Assembly (NCBI GenBank): GCA_928212115.1
Contig: CAKMRJ010005523.1
Span: forward strand, 107,671,681-107,735,680
From: Lactuca virosa
Taxonomy: Eukaryota; Streptophyta; Magnoliopsida; Asterales; Asteraceae
Direction of reading: 5' to 3'
Length of the DNA: 64,000 nt
In this document: piece by piece, positions 1-10,389 of the stretch
Numbering within the stretch: the stretch's first letter is position 1
Layout: each line of letters begins with the position of its first letter
Translations under genes and position numbers: made by a program
Notes under the pieces: generated by a model
What the model was told of the DNA's origin: nothing
What the model saw: only the letters and a program-made list of their open reading frames with translations
Databases searched by the model: none

Positions 1-713
1 CATGGTCCATTTGGGTTGCATGGCATCGGAACATTTGGATAGACCTTTTATGAGAAGAGGATATTTGTGACATATTAATATATTATAAGTTCTAATATAT
101 TAATATGAAATCATATTATTTAATTAGTATTGATCAAGAATTAATTTCGAATTAATTTAGTGATCAAAAGAGGACTAATAAATATATGGGGATTGATTGT
201 GTAAATATTCATTCTAATATGTGGGCTTATGATCCATGATTCCCTATGTTTGGTTTAACCCCTGTGGTGACCCATGGATACTCCATGGAGGTTAAAACCC
301 ATGGAGCTAAGTAATGGGTAAAGTCATGGGTTTACATGGTGTAACCCTAATGTGCACACTATATAAAGACCCCATTGGTTGGTGAAATCGGCACTAGTGC
401 ATACAGAAGAGGGCAAGCCGATTTCTAAGAGTCAAGTATCTTCTTCTCATGGGTATTCCAAGTTGTTTTGATGTTGTGTGAACCATTTGAGGTGTCACAT
501 TTGAGGCACTAGGCTCTAAGCTCATGGAATCAAGCTTACAACAAAGAGTTAGTATTCTATCTAGTTTTGTTATCCTAGTACATATGATGTATGCTAGTTA
601 GGGGTAATACCTTGGAAAATTGATATTTGCATGTATAATAGAGAAAACATAGATCCAAGGTATTTAGGGTTGCATGTACACCATAGGAGTGTTAGAATGC
701 TCAAAACCCAACA
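1..713 (+). mobile_element. 3' LTR of a Ty1-copia-like element (family A), cut by the window edge
   Basis: The sequence matches the two LTRs of the complete family A element at 23652-31463 from about their 60th base onward. It ends in the same motif, GTTAGAATGCTCAAAACCCAACA-type, with the terminal CA at 713. A TATA box (TATATAAAG) lies at 360-368. Only the downstream LTR is visible; the rest of the element lies left of the window. The five bases after it (ACCTC, 714-718) should be the target duplication, but the partner is out of view. It sits inside the gag region of the gypsy element to its right. Confidence 0.85.
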
Positions 714-965
714 ACCTCTCCCCTAAACCCTCACAACAGCAACAATTGCAGTGGCTGCAGCAACTGGAGCAGCCTCAGACACAACGACGTACTACTCATC
801 TAACAATTCAATCATCGTGGTCTCGATAGACCCAAAAACCTCGAGAATGGCACCTAGAACAGCAACAACCAACTTAGTAGTGATCAACTCGCGAATGTCA
901 TCATTTGACAATTCTGGCCTATCCTGGCCACCAGCTACAAATACTGAACCCCTCGTGAACACCAT
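714..965 (-). pseudogene. Ty3-gypsy gag, N-terminal remnant
   Basis: Reading the minus strand from an ATG at 965-963 gives a Gag-like N-terminus: MVFTRG, then an acidic stretch with RPELSNDDIREL, then a helix-rich segment with GSIETTMIELLDE. An in-frame TAG at 794-792 breaks it, and the family A LTR cuts it at 713. A shorter homologous start (MVGTRHTPES...DDEIRRM) occurs at 23314-23186 in another element, which supports both as gag starts of related gypsy families. The protein would be the structural shell of the retrotransposon particle. Too little remains to name a lineage. Confidence 0.6.
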
Positions 966-1781
966 ACTGAAAATGAACCAAAATAAATATCATAAATGCC
1001 TCAATTCACACTGCTAAAACCAATACGAAGAGAGTAAACCCTCAGGGTTTTTGAATTCCTTGCTACGCGTATGGGTCCTGTGCTTCTAGTAGTACGAGCC
1101 CATACTACATTCCACACCTGCCCGTATTTGTCTCAATGGATCATCATAAACTACCAGAAAACAACCCAATAACTAGGATACGCATAAATCCTATACTCAC
1201 TCTCTCTCGAGTGGCTAATCATCCCTCAACTGGCCTGCTACACCCAAACTCACTCATGAAACTTCCACCAACTCTGCAGCCACTCATGCATGCTAATCAT
1301 ACATAACGCTAGATTCCATAGATAGTCGAGTACTTGATTCTACCCTAAGCCCACAACTAGACATGGAACAAGAAATAAGGCTAAATCAAACATTCTAAGG
1401 ATACAAAATCTTAGTTATGTACAACTATGATGCACACACTAAGAAATGATGTTAATTCCATCTAGCATACAAGAGATTTTCCTTGGTTATCAGGCATCAC
1501 ACATCAGCCAGTTCTATTATGCAATTCCTGAAGATCACTAGCCTACAACTAGTATGCGATTCTATCATAATCATCATAAGCAAATAATAGTGTGGGTATC
1601 TTGGGGTATACTTTCTTGCTCCGACTGATCGTACACATTTCATCTTCCTTTGGCTACCCTTGGAAACAATTTAGAAAATAATTTTGAAATCAATTTTGAA
1701 AGCTTTACAAATCCTTAGTTTCAGTCTGGATTCACATGAATGCTTATCCAATTCGCTCAAACTAGGGCTCTGATACCAACG
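966..1781 (-). other. 5' leader of the gypsy element, with primer binding site
   Basis: This untranslated leader lies between the gag ATG and the 5' LTR on the minus strand. The antisense of TTGGTATCAGAGC, the site that pairs with the 3' end of initiator tRNA-Met, is at 1767-1779, two bases from the LTR. A hairpin-capable segment at 1089-1108 (GTAGTA ... TACTAC in the sense direction) has a counterpart at 23442-23462 in the other gypsy leader. No ORF in this stretch is convincing. Confidence 0.75.
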
Positions 1782-2548
1782 TGTAACATCCCAACAATCA
1801 CGATAAAAATTTTCATTTTTCAAATAAGGTAAAATCTTTGTTTCCAATCAAAACCCAAGTCAAAACCAAGTATCAAATACAAATATCCTAAAGTCAAGGT
1901 ATTACAAAATCTCCAAAACATAACACCGAAGGATGTGTACGATCACGCCTTCGCCTTTCCCCGATCATTAAAAGTACCTGAAACATAGCAATTACACCAT
2001 AAGCCAAAGCTTAGTGATTTCCCCAAAATACCACCACACAAACATACAAAAACATGCATACTAGGTCCACAACCGTTAGGATGGATTACCTCTGAGCCCA
2101 CAATATGAGTCTGACATGCCTTTCTGGCCTACAACTCACATGTATGGATTGCTCCCGAGCACACAACATAAGTGTGGTTTGTCCTTTCTAGTCCACAACT
2201 TGTGAATGGCTTGCTCTCGGGTTTCTTGGCTTCCACACAGAGTATTATTACCTCAATCCAACCGCACTATATCGACATATGCAACAGTTAAGACATATAA
2301 AAACAAACAGATAATCATGCAGATCTTAATAGATCACTACAACATAGCAACATCCTAAACCAAGATACACAACCTATTGGGTTGGTATTGGTGCCTTCGA
2401 CCCAAAAGTACAGTGTGGAAACTCACCTCATAATCTGAAAAGATAGCTGAGAAAATCACTACTTTGAATACTACTTCTACTAATCACCTACACAAGTAAC
2501 ATGGCTTTATACTCAAACTACCACTCAAAATACCCAAAATACCCTTAA

Positions 2549-2735
2549 GTCAACCTTGGTCAAACAAGTGGTCGAAGGAAAAAGTCAGAAAGTCAAAAAG
2601 TAAAGGGAAGTTAAAGTAGACTGTATATGCCCCGTTTACTCAGTCACTACGTTGGGCATAGTCGCGACCCTTCCAACCCACGGGGCCTTAACCCAGTATG
2701 TGCATCGTACCTCTTGGTACGCCCAACGTACTTTG
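2549..2735 (-). promoter_or_regulatory. LTR inner palindrome cluster with adjacent TTGAC motifs
   Basis: GTACGCCCAACGTAC at 2717-2731 has perfect 5-bp arms. It overlaps a 6-bp hairpin, CGTACC-TCTT-GGTACG, at 2706-2721. A degenerate copy, CTACGTTGGGCATAG, is at 2647-2661. Next to them, at 2549-2607, are three GTCAA pentamers, read as TTGAC (WRKY W-box core) on the sense strand. The order matches the inner clusters of the solo LTR and of the LTR at 11813. A regulatory role is inferred from position only. Confidence 0.4.
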
Positions 2736-3290
2736 TCTGGATCCATTCCTTCCTATTAAGTGCTTAATCCTTAAATACTTCGCTTCCAAACTCAGATCTA
2801 GACCCAAATTATCATTCTAAGTCATAAATTTTCCACTTTTATGACTTTCCATGGCTAGAAGTGGTCCAAAAACTAAAACCCTAACTTAATAACTCTTGCA
2901 TGGACGGGTTAAAAGGACCAAGATCACATTTTTATGGTTCTTTGTACCTAAAAACGTCTGAAAGGACAGCTCTTATGGTTAGAGTAAGCCATACTCATGA
3001 ACACCAAGCTTATGAGACTAAAATACATAAAAACCTAAGAACTAGCAAGATCCACAGAAAACATTTATCAAGTTTCAAGCTTTATACCTTCAAGGCATGC
3101 TTGAGGGTGAGATACTTCTTGATCTAGGTTTCCTTGAGCTTCCAAGATGATTCCATTATTCTCTCCTTCCTTCAAGAACACAAAATACACACTCTCAAGC
3201 TCAAAAATGCTCTCACAATGGATAGAGTTAGCAAGGGACGATTTGGGAGATGGAGGCTGATGAGCAAAAGGGTTTTGAGGAGATAAGGAT

Positions 3291-3412
3291 GTTTAAATAG
3301 GGCTCAAACGCTAAAAATTAGGGTTTGCTTATTTGTTATGTATGCCCAACGTACTTACATGAATGCATGATTTCTTTAAACGAGCTACGCCTTGCGTACG
3401 CCCCAATTACGC
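3291..3412 (-). promoter_or_regulatory. TATA-like box and upstream palindromes of the gypsy LTR
   Basis: On the sense (minus) strand a TATA-like CTATTTAAAC lies at 3300-3291. Upstream of it are GTATGCCCAACGTAC (3340-3354) and GCGTACGCCCCAATTACGC (3394-3412), both of the form GTACG-spacer-CGTAC. This is the expected position of U3 promoter-proximal elements. Confidence 0.45.
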
Positions 3413-3489
3413 ATGGCATAAGGACCTAACTTGCAACATAATTATACTTTTCGGTCGAAAATGGAATTACTTGACTTATGGGCGTTACA

Positions 3490-3711
3490 AGTGAAGGAGT
3501 AGTCAAAGGCATGGGTACAAAAAGGTGTAATTCAGTCGAGCTGAACAATGTGTTCTATGTTAAGGGCCTTAAAAACAATCTCATTTCAATCAGTCAACTA
3601 TGTGACACTGGCTACAAAGTTCTTTTCGACTACAATGAAGGAAAATTCATGGACTCAAGGAACACAATTGTGCTCACTGCATTCAGGGATAATAATATTT
3701 ACATGCTTTGA
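3490..3711 (+). pseudogene. Ty1-copia pol fragment (between protease and integrase)
   Basis: The frame entering from the LTR edge encodes about 74 residues. They include NNVFYVKGLKNNLISISQLC followed by GYKVLFDYNEGKF and ending NNIYML. This matches the conserved stretch of plant copia polyproteins just before the GAG-pre-integrase zinc finger ('YV.GLK.NL.SISQLCD.GY'). A stop follows at once, and no integrase is seen downstream. Its upstream part was probably separated by insertion of the gypsy element, whose LTR ends exactly at its left edge. Confidence 0.75.
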
Positions 3712-5411
3712 TTTTATTTGTGTTTAACAATACTGCTTTTTGGTTTCTTTATATTGCTTTTTGCTATCTTGTACTTCTAAACATAAGCTACTAATTTTTA
3801 TTTTATCATAAAACTCTTTGTTCTCTAAATTTCCTTTCTGATTTTCATTTTACCAAAGAAGTATACATTGTATATTGTTCTACTAATATTTACTATGTTT
3901 TATCTTCTCTCTCACTCTCTAAGTCTCAAGATCTTCTACCTTCATCTTGACGATGAACATCATTGATTTGTTCTTTAAGAAAGGATTAGTAGGTCATACA
4001 TTTGGTGCAGTCTCTTCTGAGTAGAGCTGGTTGGAGTTGGATCTGCATCTTTTCTTCAGCACCAACTACTCTCTCCCTAAAGCTGATGATCATGCTGAAT
4101 AACATGAAGCATCCTGCTGATGAGTCAAAATAAGAGAGAACTGTGTCCGACCTTGTTTTTTGGAAACGAATCTCTTCTTTCTTTTGCACCCTAGATCTAT
4201 TGCAATGGGATGAAGTGAAGCTAGGTAATCTGGCACGTTTAATTTTCATAGACGCTCTCACTGTTACACCAATTCCCATTAGAGATCTAAATGACCTCTT
4301 CAACAAGACAATGCTCCTCATCGCTTCTATCACGGATCACAAAGAATGGAACCTTTGACTTTTATCTTGGTGACTTTCATAACTTGAAGGTTAAAAAGAT
4401 TGGATCATATTAAATCGTCGGTTACAAAGACTGGTTCATGTTATTCCTTTCTTCTTGGTGAACATGAAACTTAGAATCCATCTGTAAAACTTCAACGATT
4501 AATGGCATCTTCTCTCTTTGTATGTTGTGAATTGTGTTTTGTTTTGATGCATTTGATCATGTTTTTTGTAGTCTCTTATAGATAGTGTTTAAGGGCATAT
4601 ATCTCGAAGAAAAGAAACTTATTTATGGCCTTTCAATTGAAAAGATTTTTTTGATTGGGTCTTTATCTCTTTTCTGAAAAAGTTGCAAAGATTTTGTATT
4701 TAGAAAACTTCCTTAACTTCATTCTTTTATTTTATTACATTGTACCATATTAAATGAATTGATGGTTAATTTTAAAATTTTAGTCTATAACTTAACTTCA
4801 TGATACAGAAGATAAACCACTTCTAGTTGATAGGTTTACATTGTTTATGATTCAAGCTGATTTCACCTCAGCGTAATTGAAAAATTCCATTCTATCCTAA
4901 ACTTCTTCTTCATAAAAGTATATAAATTATATGAAGAAAGAAAGGAAGTGGACATTTATATTACAAGACAATATATCATTGTTATTGATATGTCAAAAAT
5001 CAAGGCACAAATACATATATATATACAAATTTGGTAACTATCATCATCCCAAATGACACAAATGTTGACCCACTTATAAATATAAATTAATTAATCTCAC
5101 CCTTTTGTTTGTTTTGTTGCTGCATGTCATTTTCCCTTTGAATATTAAATTAAATTCCACCCACTTGTGGGGAAAAGATGTAGCAGCCCCACCTTTTTTT
5201 TCTTTGTTTTATTGCAGTAATTGAAAGGAGAAAGTGACAATCATTTTTCCTTTTGAATATGCATATTTCTTATATCTTTCTTCTTTCTTCTCACTCTCAT
5301 TAATCATACGAATCCATATTTCTTATATAGCATGTTACACTTTGTTTAGTTATTATGTTTATTATAAGATGCAATGCTTATTATTTATTAATTACTTATT
5401 ATTTAACAGGC
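3712..5411. other. AT-rich sequence of unknown origin, ending in the 5' part of the hAT element
   Basis: No transposon domain or host protein is recognisable. Two overlapping opposite-strand ORFs (3986-4333 minus, 4143-4358 plus) resemble no family I know. The last part should belong to the hAT element. It ends in a pyrimidine-rich run and TTATTTAACAG directly before the transposase ATG, which could be a splice acceptor. I searched by eye for a hAT 5' terminal inverted repeat matching the 3' end at 44566 and did not find one. Confidence 0.3.
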
Positions 5412-5982
5412 ATGAAGAAATATTTAACAAAGAGAAAAGTTTCAGATTCATCAGAAGCAACTAATGTTGATTTTTCTAAACATAGACGTGTGGAGATCAA
5501 TTTAGGAGATCTTCCGTCAGACCCCGGAATGAGGACTAGGATTTTAGATTATGATCCTAATGTTCGAGACGAAGTTCGAAGATCATACCTTTTAAAAGGG
5601 CCTTGCCAACCTAAATCCTACGAGTTTCCGTACATTCTTTTTGGCAAAAACAATGGAGATTCAATGTTGCATGGTTGATGTTAATAAATATTCTACATGG
5701 CTAGAATATAGTGTAAATAAAAATGTTGCATATTGCTTATATTGTTATTTGTTCAAACCATATGTTGGAGCACAAGGAGGTGTTGAAACATTCGTTGGTG
5801 TGGGATTCGAAAAATGAGGACATAAAGAAAAGTTGACTCAACATGTTGGAGGTTTCAAAAGTGTTCACAACCAAGCTTGGGCCAAGTGAAAGGATTTATT
5901 GAATAACAAACAACGCATTGATGTTGCATTCACAAACCATTCAACACAAAGTACAATAGACTATGATATACGATTGGATGCA
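5412..5982 (+). pseudogene. hAT transposase, N-terminal part (TTF-type zinc-finger class)
   Basis: The ATG at 5412 opens MKKYLTKRKVS. It is followed by INLGDLPSDPGMRTRI and DEVRRSYLLKGPCQP, the hallmark start of plant hAT proteins with a TTF-type zinc finger and DUF4371. The frame is lost at 5678. Frame-shifted pieces then continue the domain (YCLYCYLFKPYVGAQGG, GHKEKLTQHVGGFKSVHNQAW, NNKQRIDVAFTNHS). It would have bound element ends during cut-and-paste transposition in the nucleus. The coding sequence is interrupted at 5982 by a solo LTR and resumes at 7935. Frameshifts and stops make it dead. Confidence 0.85.
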
Positions 5983-6043
5983 TGTAACGCCCCGATTCTC
6001 GAATACCAATTTATGGTTTTTAATTCTCATGAATTCAAGATCT

Positions 6044-6192
6044 ACTCGACGAGTTGGTTGCATGACTCGTCGAGTAGCAGCGGGTTTGGGCCATGTGTTT
6101 AAGCGACCAACTCGCCGAGTCGGAAGAGTGACTCGACGGTTGGAGAGCTGAGGGTGAAACCCTAATTTCCGGGGTTTGGCACCCTATTTAAG
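6044..6192 (+). promoter_or_regulatory. Palindrome cluster I and TATA-like box of the solo LTR
   Basis: ACTCGACGAGT (6044-6054), ACTCGTCGAGT (6065-6075) and ACTCGCCGAGT (6110-6120) are 11-bp palindromes with one free central base. A decayed copy is near 6132. The TATA-like CTATTTAAG follows at 6184-6192. The spacing, about 60-140 bp upstream of TATA, is shared with other LTRs in the window. Confidence 0.5.
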
Positions 6193-6734
6193 GGATCATT
6201 AGCCTCCCTTAGTTCCTTGTCAACCTCTTGAGAGTCCAGAAACCCTAATTCATGTGTGTGCTCCATATTAGTGTAAATTTCAAGCTTGGAAAGAGACCTT
6301 GATGCAAGAAGCTTGAAGATCAAGAAGTTGGAGGCAAGAACGTTTGTGCGTGAAAGTCTATCTCAGCTAGCTTCATTGAGGTGTCAATTCATGATCTTGG
6401 CCTCATTCCTTTCTAGATCTCTTTGGATTAAGTTTAGGGCTTCTTGGTTGGTATGAAGCTATTGGGTAGGAGCTCAGATCTGAAGTTGTAACTTCAGATC
6501 TGAACTCTCTTTGATTTATAATCCATAAGGCTATCAGCGTTGGCAAGTATGAACCCCTCCTTAAGTGTAAAACCCCATTTCAAGCTTGGTTTTGGCATTA
6601 TGAGTCATTAGAGCTTGCATGCACATAAAGTTTGCAAGTTTACGTGATAAGCATTGCCTGGGAAGTTAGATCTGCAGTAGTATGGAGCCGTAGCATGGCT
6701 TAAAAAGTATCTGTATGGATGAAGGATTGAAGGG

Positions 6735-6984
6735 ACTCGACGAGTCGCATGGTAGACTTGGCGAGTCATATGAAGATGGTCATGAACTTGACGGGTTGGA
6801 TGAACAACTTGGCGAGTCCGATGAAGGTTGCCTTGGGCTCGACGAGTGACATGGTGACTCTGCGAGTTGGCAAGTTATGCAAGGAACTCGACGAGTAGCT
6901 GAGGGTACTCAACGAGTTGAGGTCAACATGGACTGTTGACCTTGATAGTTGACTTTGACTTTGACAAGGGTTGACCGTTTTGAC
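6735..6984 (+). promoter_or_regulatory. Palindrome cluster II and TTGAC cluster of the solo LTR
   Basis: Exact ACTCGACGAGT copies are at 6735-6745 and 6886-6896, with one-mismatch copies such as 6907-6917. Degenerate ACTTGGCGAGT-type copies lie between. Immediately after, TTGAC occurs six times at 6936-6984. TTGAC is the core of the WRKY-binding W-box. Whether it is used here is unknown. Confidence 0.45.
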
Positions 6985-7440
6985 TTTGAGATAATTGGTA
7001 AGCGGGTATTATGAATTGGATCATTGATGGTTATAGGTGTGGGAGTTTGGGGCAGTGTTTTGGGAGCGTGATTTCGTGGTTCAGTCCGGCATTGCAAGGT
7101 GAGTTATTCTAACTATATCAACAGGGTCTAAGGCACCAAGGCCGTCCCTTTCTCAGATTGTATACTAGTATTCGTTTGATATGCTTATTGATTTGTTAAA
7201 TCGGCGTCCTGGTAATTAGGACGGTATTATGTTAGTGACCCGGTTAGGTCGGTATCCTGGTTAGGATGTTGCTATGTTATATGATCTGCTAGATCGGTTT
7301 GTTTGTCTATGGACTGTTACGTGATTATCTGTTATATGTTCACATGGGTGTTGGGATTGGGGTGGGGTTGAGGCGGGTGGTCTGCTTTGTGCTGTAGGGC
7401 CAACATACCCATGCGGAACGGATAGACTGCAGACCCGGGA

Positions 7441-7645
7441 GGCACATCGTCAGGCCGAAGGCCGACGAGCGTCCGGATAGGCTGAAGGCCCCGAGAGGGT
7501 GGACCAGACGTGTCGAGGCTCAGAGAGTGGGCCAGATAGACTGAAGGCCCGGAGCGGGTGGACCAGTGATACTGTAGACTCAGAGAGTGGACCAGGTGGA
7601 CTGAAGGCCCGGTGCGGGCGGACCAGTCACACTGTAGACTCGAGA
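7441..7645 (+). repeat. 60-bp tandem repeat in the solo LTR
   Basis: Units begin at 7501 and 7561, and a partial unit begins at 7621. Shared text includes GACTGAAGGCCCGG and CTCAGAGAGTGG. Sequence at 7441-7500 holds a more decayed unit with GGCCGAAGGCC and GGCTGAAGGCCC. The GAAGGYC core resembles, in sense orientation, the GACCGGAAGGTC repeat of the LTR at 11813. Confidence 0.7.
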
Positions 7646-7929
7646 TGCATGGCTGTTATTATTGTTGATATGGTATGATTATGGTTGTATGAGGTTGTAT
7701 TTTGGGGGTAAATCACAAAAGCTTGTCGGGCTTACAGTTTCATTTTATTGTTGATAGGTTCAGCGGATGGCCGGGTAGGCGAAGGCGTGACCGTAACACT
7801 TCCTCGATTGACGATTATTATTTATGGGAACTCTAATGTATAAACTATTTTGAAAACAAATTGTAATAATTGAATGATTACAAATGATTTAAAATGTTTT
7901 AAATTTGCTCGAATTTTATGGGGGTTACA

Positions 7930-9681
7930 ATGCATCAATTGATTGTATTCGATTTCTCCAAATACAAGATCTTGCATTTATTGGCCATGATGAAAGTCAA
8001 GCTTCAAATAATAGAGGGAACTTTATAGAGTTGTAGAAATTTCTAGCTGATCATAATCAAAGCATTGAAGCTATTACTTTCAATAATGCTCCTTTAAATC
8101 TAAAGTTGACTTCACCAGATATCCAAAAGGACATTGTTCATGCAGCTGCAATTGAAACAAAGAAGCTCATTATAAATGATATTGGCAAATCTTTTTTCTC
8201 TCTCCTTGTCGATGAATCTCGTGATATTTCGATTAAAGAACAAATGAGTGGTGTGTTTCGGTATGTAGATATGGAAGGTCGTGTAATTTGAACACTTTCT
8301 AGGTATTGAACATGTCCCAAATACTACAGCCATTACACTTAAAGAGACACTTGATAATTTGTTTTCAAGACATGGATTAAGCATCTCCAATTTGTGCGGA
8401 CAAGGTTATGATGGGGCCAGTAATATGAAAGGTGAACTTAGTGGTCTTAAAACTCTGATTTTGAATGAAAATGCAAGTGCATATTATGTTCATTGTTTTG
8501 CTCATCAACTTCAACATACTCTTGTAGTTGTGGCAAAAAATAATTCGAAAATAGTTTCTTTGTTTGTGTTACTAACCAATGTTGTGAATGTTGTTAGAGG
8601 TTCTTGCAAGTGTCTTGACCGTCTTCGAGAACAACAAGCTTCCAAAGTTATTGAAGCACTTGGTTTAGGTGAAATCATAAGCGGTCGAAGCCTCAGTCAC
8701 GAAACATCTCTTATCGAACCGGGAGACACGCGTTAGGGATCCCATTATGGTACTTTGATAAGTATGATTACATTGTTTCCATCCGTTTTAGACCTGCTTT
8801 AGATTATTGCAGAACATGGAGCAACACTAAGACAAAAGTGTGAAGCTGATATGTTAATTAACTCCTTGCAGACCTTTGATTTCATATTTTCTTTACACTC
8901 CATGAAAAAATTATTGGGTATTATTAATGAGTTGTCCCAAGCATCGCAAAGGAAAAATCAAGATACTGTAAATGCAACGAAGTTAGATAGAATTTGCAAG
9001 CTGCAATTACAAATTTTGAGAGATAGTGGATGGGATTCTATGCTCACTAAAACTACATTGTTTTATGAAAAAACACGAGATTGTTGTTTGCAACATGGAT
9101 GCAATGTTCTTACTTCCTGGACGGTCACGATGAAAATATCCAAAGATGACAAACTTACACTACTATCGTGTAGAGTTATTCTATGATGTCATTGATTTAC
9201 AACACACTGAACTAGAGAGTCGTTTTAGTGAGACTGGGACCAAATTGCTTCTTTTCATGGCATGTCTCAGTCCAAACAAGTCTTTTGTATCTTTCGATAA
9301 AAACAAATTGATTAAGCTAGCTCGTTTATATCCAAAGGATTTTTCAGATATAGACTTCGAGATACTTGATGATCAACTTGAAACTTATATTCTTGATATG
9401 TTAAATTCATCAGAGTTTTTGAATCTAAATGGGATCGGTGATCTTGCACAGAAGATGGTTGAAACAAAAAGGGATAAAGTGTTCTCTATGGTTTACTTGC
9501 TCATCAAATTAGCATTGACGTTACCGGTTTCAATAACAACATTTGAGAGATCATTTTATGCTATGAAGATTGTGAAGAACAGGATATGAAATAAAATGGG
9601 AGATCAATGGATGAATGATAATTTGGTTACTTATATCAAAAAATATGTTTTTGCGGATGTTGCTAACCAAGATATCAGCAC
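7930..9681 (+). pseudogene. hAT transposase, DUF4371 and C-terminal dimerisation region
   Basis: The coding sequence resumes after the solo LTR in several frames. Pieces are GHDESQASNNRGNF, NLKLTSPDIQKDIVHAAAIE, FFSLLVDESRDIS (8106-8291), NLCGQGYDGASNMKGE and YYVHCFAHQLQHTL (8359-8736), DFIFSLHSMKKLLGI (8851-9186), and YPKDFSDIDFEILDDQLETY to LTLPVSITTFERSFYAMKIV (9146-9589). The VDESRD, HCFAHQLQ and FERSF...MKIVKNR blocks are the catalytic-core and hAT dimerisation signatures. At least three frameshifts or stops are present. A copia element cuts it at 9681; the last codons lie at 44325-44365. Confidence 0.9.
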
Positions 9682-10359
9682 TGTTGAGAGAAAAACTTTT
9701 GAGAAATACAATTGAACAAACGTTAGAACATGTTGTATGTTGCGGAATAAAGTTTAACTCAAAGGATCATAAAGCTCAACAATAAAAAAAAGTTAAAGTT
9801 GTTAGATAGTTAGATGATTAGATGCGGAAATGTAACTGCAGAAATATAAGGAAATATAAATGACAACAAGTTATATGTCAAGTAAACACTAAACTAATTC
9901 TTAACAGGGTTTGCAATCAAACACTAGTTGGTAGATGTGATTAGTTTAAAGTGATTGAAGTCACAAGGACTTGATCCGAAGGAGAGTACGAGAGATCTTT
10001 AATATGTTTATAAGTTCAGAAAGATCTTGAGGATTAGATAGAATTTAGATAGAGAGTAAGTAGTGAGAGAAGAGATATGTGATAAGAGATGTGTTTTTCA
10101 TTAGAAGTGGAACACTCTATATATAGAGTTCCGAGAACATACAATAGAAATAAACAAAGACTATAATTCAAAAGAAGTGTCCATGCAAGGCAATCTGGAC
10201 AATACATTGTAAATACATAAGTTAAAAAACTAAGTCTTTGTTGCGGATGAGGTTGTTGCGGATTACATCATCATTACTCATTGCGGTAGCAAAACATCAT
10301 TGTGGTAGAAAAGAGAACTTCAGATTGAGGTTTAAGAGGGTCACTTTCTTGATTAAAAA
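9682..10359 (-). mobile_element. 3' LTR of the giant copia element
   Basis: It begins TGTTGAGAG on the plus strand and aligns along its length with the LTR at 43647-44324. The inner end, GATTAAAAA at 10351-10359, has lost the expected terminal CAACA, seen intact as GATTCAACA in the other LTR. The loss is by substitutions and therefore arose after insertion. A probable TATA box (sense TATATAGAG) lies near 10115-10130. Confidence 0.9.
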
Positions 10360-10371
10360 ATTTCCCCCTAA
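10360..10371 (-). other. Polypurine tract of the giant copia element
   Basis: On the sense strand the sequence TAGGGGGAAAT lies directly before the 3' LTR. This is the normal place for the primer of plus-strand DNA synthesis. Confidence 0.75.
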
Positions 10372-10389
10372 GTGACCTCTTCAACCTTT

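Larger units (their letters stand above)
1782..3489 (-). mobile_element. 5' LTR of a Ty3-gypsy element
   Basis: The 1,708-bp unit begins TGTAACATCCC and ends GGGCGTTACA on the plus strand, so the sense strand runs TGTAACGCCC to GGGATGTTACA. It abuts the antisense tRNA-Met primer site on the left, which fixes it as the 5' LTR of a minus-strand element. A TATA-like CTATTTAAAC (sense) is at 3291-3300. On the right it abuts a copia pol fragment. The second LTR and hence the target duplication (expected AGTGA at 3490-3494) are out of the window. Confidence 0.85.
5983..7929 (+). mobile_element. Solo LTR of a Ty3-gypsy element
   Basis: The 1,947-bp unit runs from TGTAACGCCCC to GGGGGTTACA. It is flanked by the perfect 5-bp target duplication ATGCA (5978-5982 and 7930-7934). 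No internal region is present, so the full element was removed by recombination between its LTRs. It is inserted in the hAT transposase gene. Sense is plus: TATA-like CTATTTAAG at 6184-6192. It holds two palindrome clusters, a TTGAC cluster and a 60-bp tandem repeat, listed separately. It is related to, but not the same family as, the LTR at 11813. Confidence 0.92.

Noticed and set aside
5234..5464. 76-codon hydrophobic ORF before the hAT start
   Set aside because: It is AT-rich intron-like sequence running into the transposase start in another frame.
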